Part shown: positions 14,318 to 14,622 of the stretch, piece after piece | How the letters are laid out: each line of letters starts with the position of its first letter | How positions within the stretch are numbered: the stretch's first letter is position 1 | Assembly (NCBI GenBank): GCA_947503585.1 | Contig: CANNEJ010000008.1 | Coordinates: 1 to 14,622, forward strand | DNA length: 14,622 bases | Reading direction: 5' to 3' | Source of the DNA: Anaerolineales bacterium | GTDB taxonomy: Bacteria > Chloroflexota > Anaerolineae > Anaerolineales > UBA11657 | Made by a program: the position numbers and the translations under genes | Notes under the pieces: model-generated | What the model was told of the DNA's origin: nothing | Database searches by the model: none | What the model saw: only the letters and a program-made list of their open reading frames with translations

Positions 14318-14622
14318 TTACAACGCGGCTTTGGCCGCTGCCAGAACAGCAGCGTAGTCTGGTTCGTCGCCCAGCGCGGGCATGTAGGCGGAATAGGTGA
14401 CCTTGTCTTTGCGGTCCACCACCCACACGGCGCGCCGCAGCAGGCGCACATCCTTGATGAGCACGCCATACGCTGCGCCAAAATTGGCGTCGAAGGCATC
14501 CGAAAAAGTTTGCAAACGCTCCACGCCGGCTGCTGCACACCAGCCTTTTTGGGTAAAGGGCAGATCCATGCTCACCGTCAGCATGCACACATCATCACCC
14601 AGCCGCGCGCCGGCTTCATTAA
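14318..14622 (-). CDS. tpx: Thiol peroxidase (Tpx-type peroxiredoxin), C-terminal part (5' end outside window)
   Basis: The last 100 residues of a minus-strand gene; the frame remains open to the window edge. The visible part reads NEAGARLGDDVCMLTVS, then DLPFTQKGWC, AYGVLIKD, RRAVWVVDRKDKV and DEPDYAAVLAAAKAAL. This matches the Tpx family, where the peroxidatic cysteine lies upstream (not visible here) and the Cys in the DLPFxQxxxC segment is the resolving cysteine. Tpx reduces hydroperoxides using thioredoxin. The GTG at 14590 is not the start, since the match continues upstream of it. The 3' end faces the aminotransferase across the shared terminator. Confidence 0.9.
   Translation of the reverse strand, partial: NEAGARLGDDVCMLTVSMDLPFTQKGWCAAAGVERLQTFSDAFDANFGAAYGVLIKDVRLLRRAVWVVDRKDKVTYSAYMPALGDEPDYAAVLAAAKAAL

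Overview
The window reads as chromosomal DNA of a GC-rich bacterium, most likely a member of the Chloroflexota (Anaerolineae-like). This placement is an inference. It rests on the 999-residue DUF2723 membrane protein with repeated C-terminal beta-sandwich modules, the style of the UDP-glucuronate decarboxylase and O-antigen ligase, and the joining of an mre/mrd cell-elongation cluster to a complete min cluster. No mobile element, CRISPR array, phage gene or rRNA is visible. Almost every base is coding, and the longest gap is the 170-bp promoter region before minC.

Layout, left to right. Positions 1-1545 hold the end of a polysaccharide locus: the C-terminal part of an O-antigen ligase-type membrane protein and a UDP-glucuronate decarboxylase (UDP-xylose synthase) type enzyme. 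Two GC-rich hairpins separate it from mreC-mreD-mrdA (1606-4994), which encode the MreC and MreD morphogens and the PBP2-type transpeptidase. Next comes a large DUF2723/TMEM260-like putative glycosyltransferase (5029-8028). An AT-rich spacer with two perfect TATAAT boxes follows. It starts a second unit, minC-minD-minE-rodA (8199-11179), then gltX (11223-12710). A tRNA-Gln(CUG) with its own extended -10 promoter and terminator follows, then a class III aminotransferase with its own promoter and Shine-Dalgarno site (12904-14244). A bidirectional terminator faces the 3' end of a minus-strand thiol peroxidase (tpx), which runs off the window.

How the genes work together: MreC, MreD, PBP2 and RodA are the core of the peptidoglycan elongation machine (RodA polymerises glycan strands, PBP2 crosslinks them, MreC/MreD scaffold and regulate). 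MinC, MinD and MinE position the division septum. mreB is not in the window; its usual place before mreC is taken by polysaccharide genes. GluRS beside tRNA-Gln fits the indirect Gln-tRNA pathway, but that is an inference.

The main anomaly is in minC. Its recognisable N-terminus (8199 to about 8297) and its remaining sequence (about 8291-8896) lie in different frames and need a -1 shift to join. No wholly new system is evident. The most interesting points are the minC frameshift, the DUF2723 protein set between the elongation and Min genes, stop codons held in hairpin loops, and a repeated extended -10 promoter without a -35 box.
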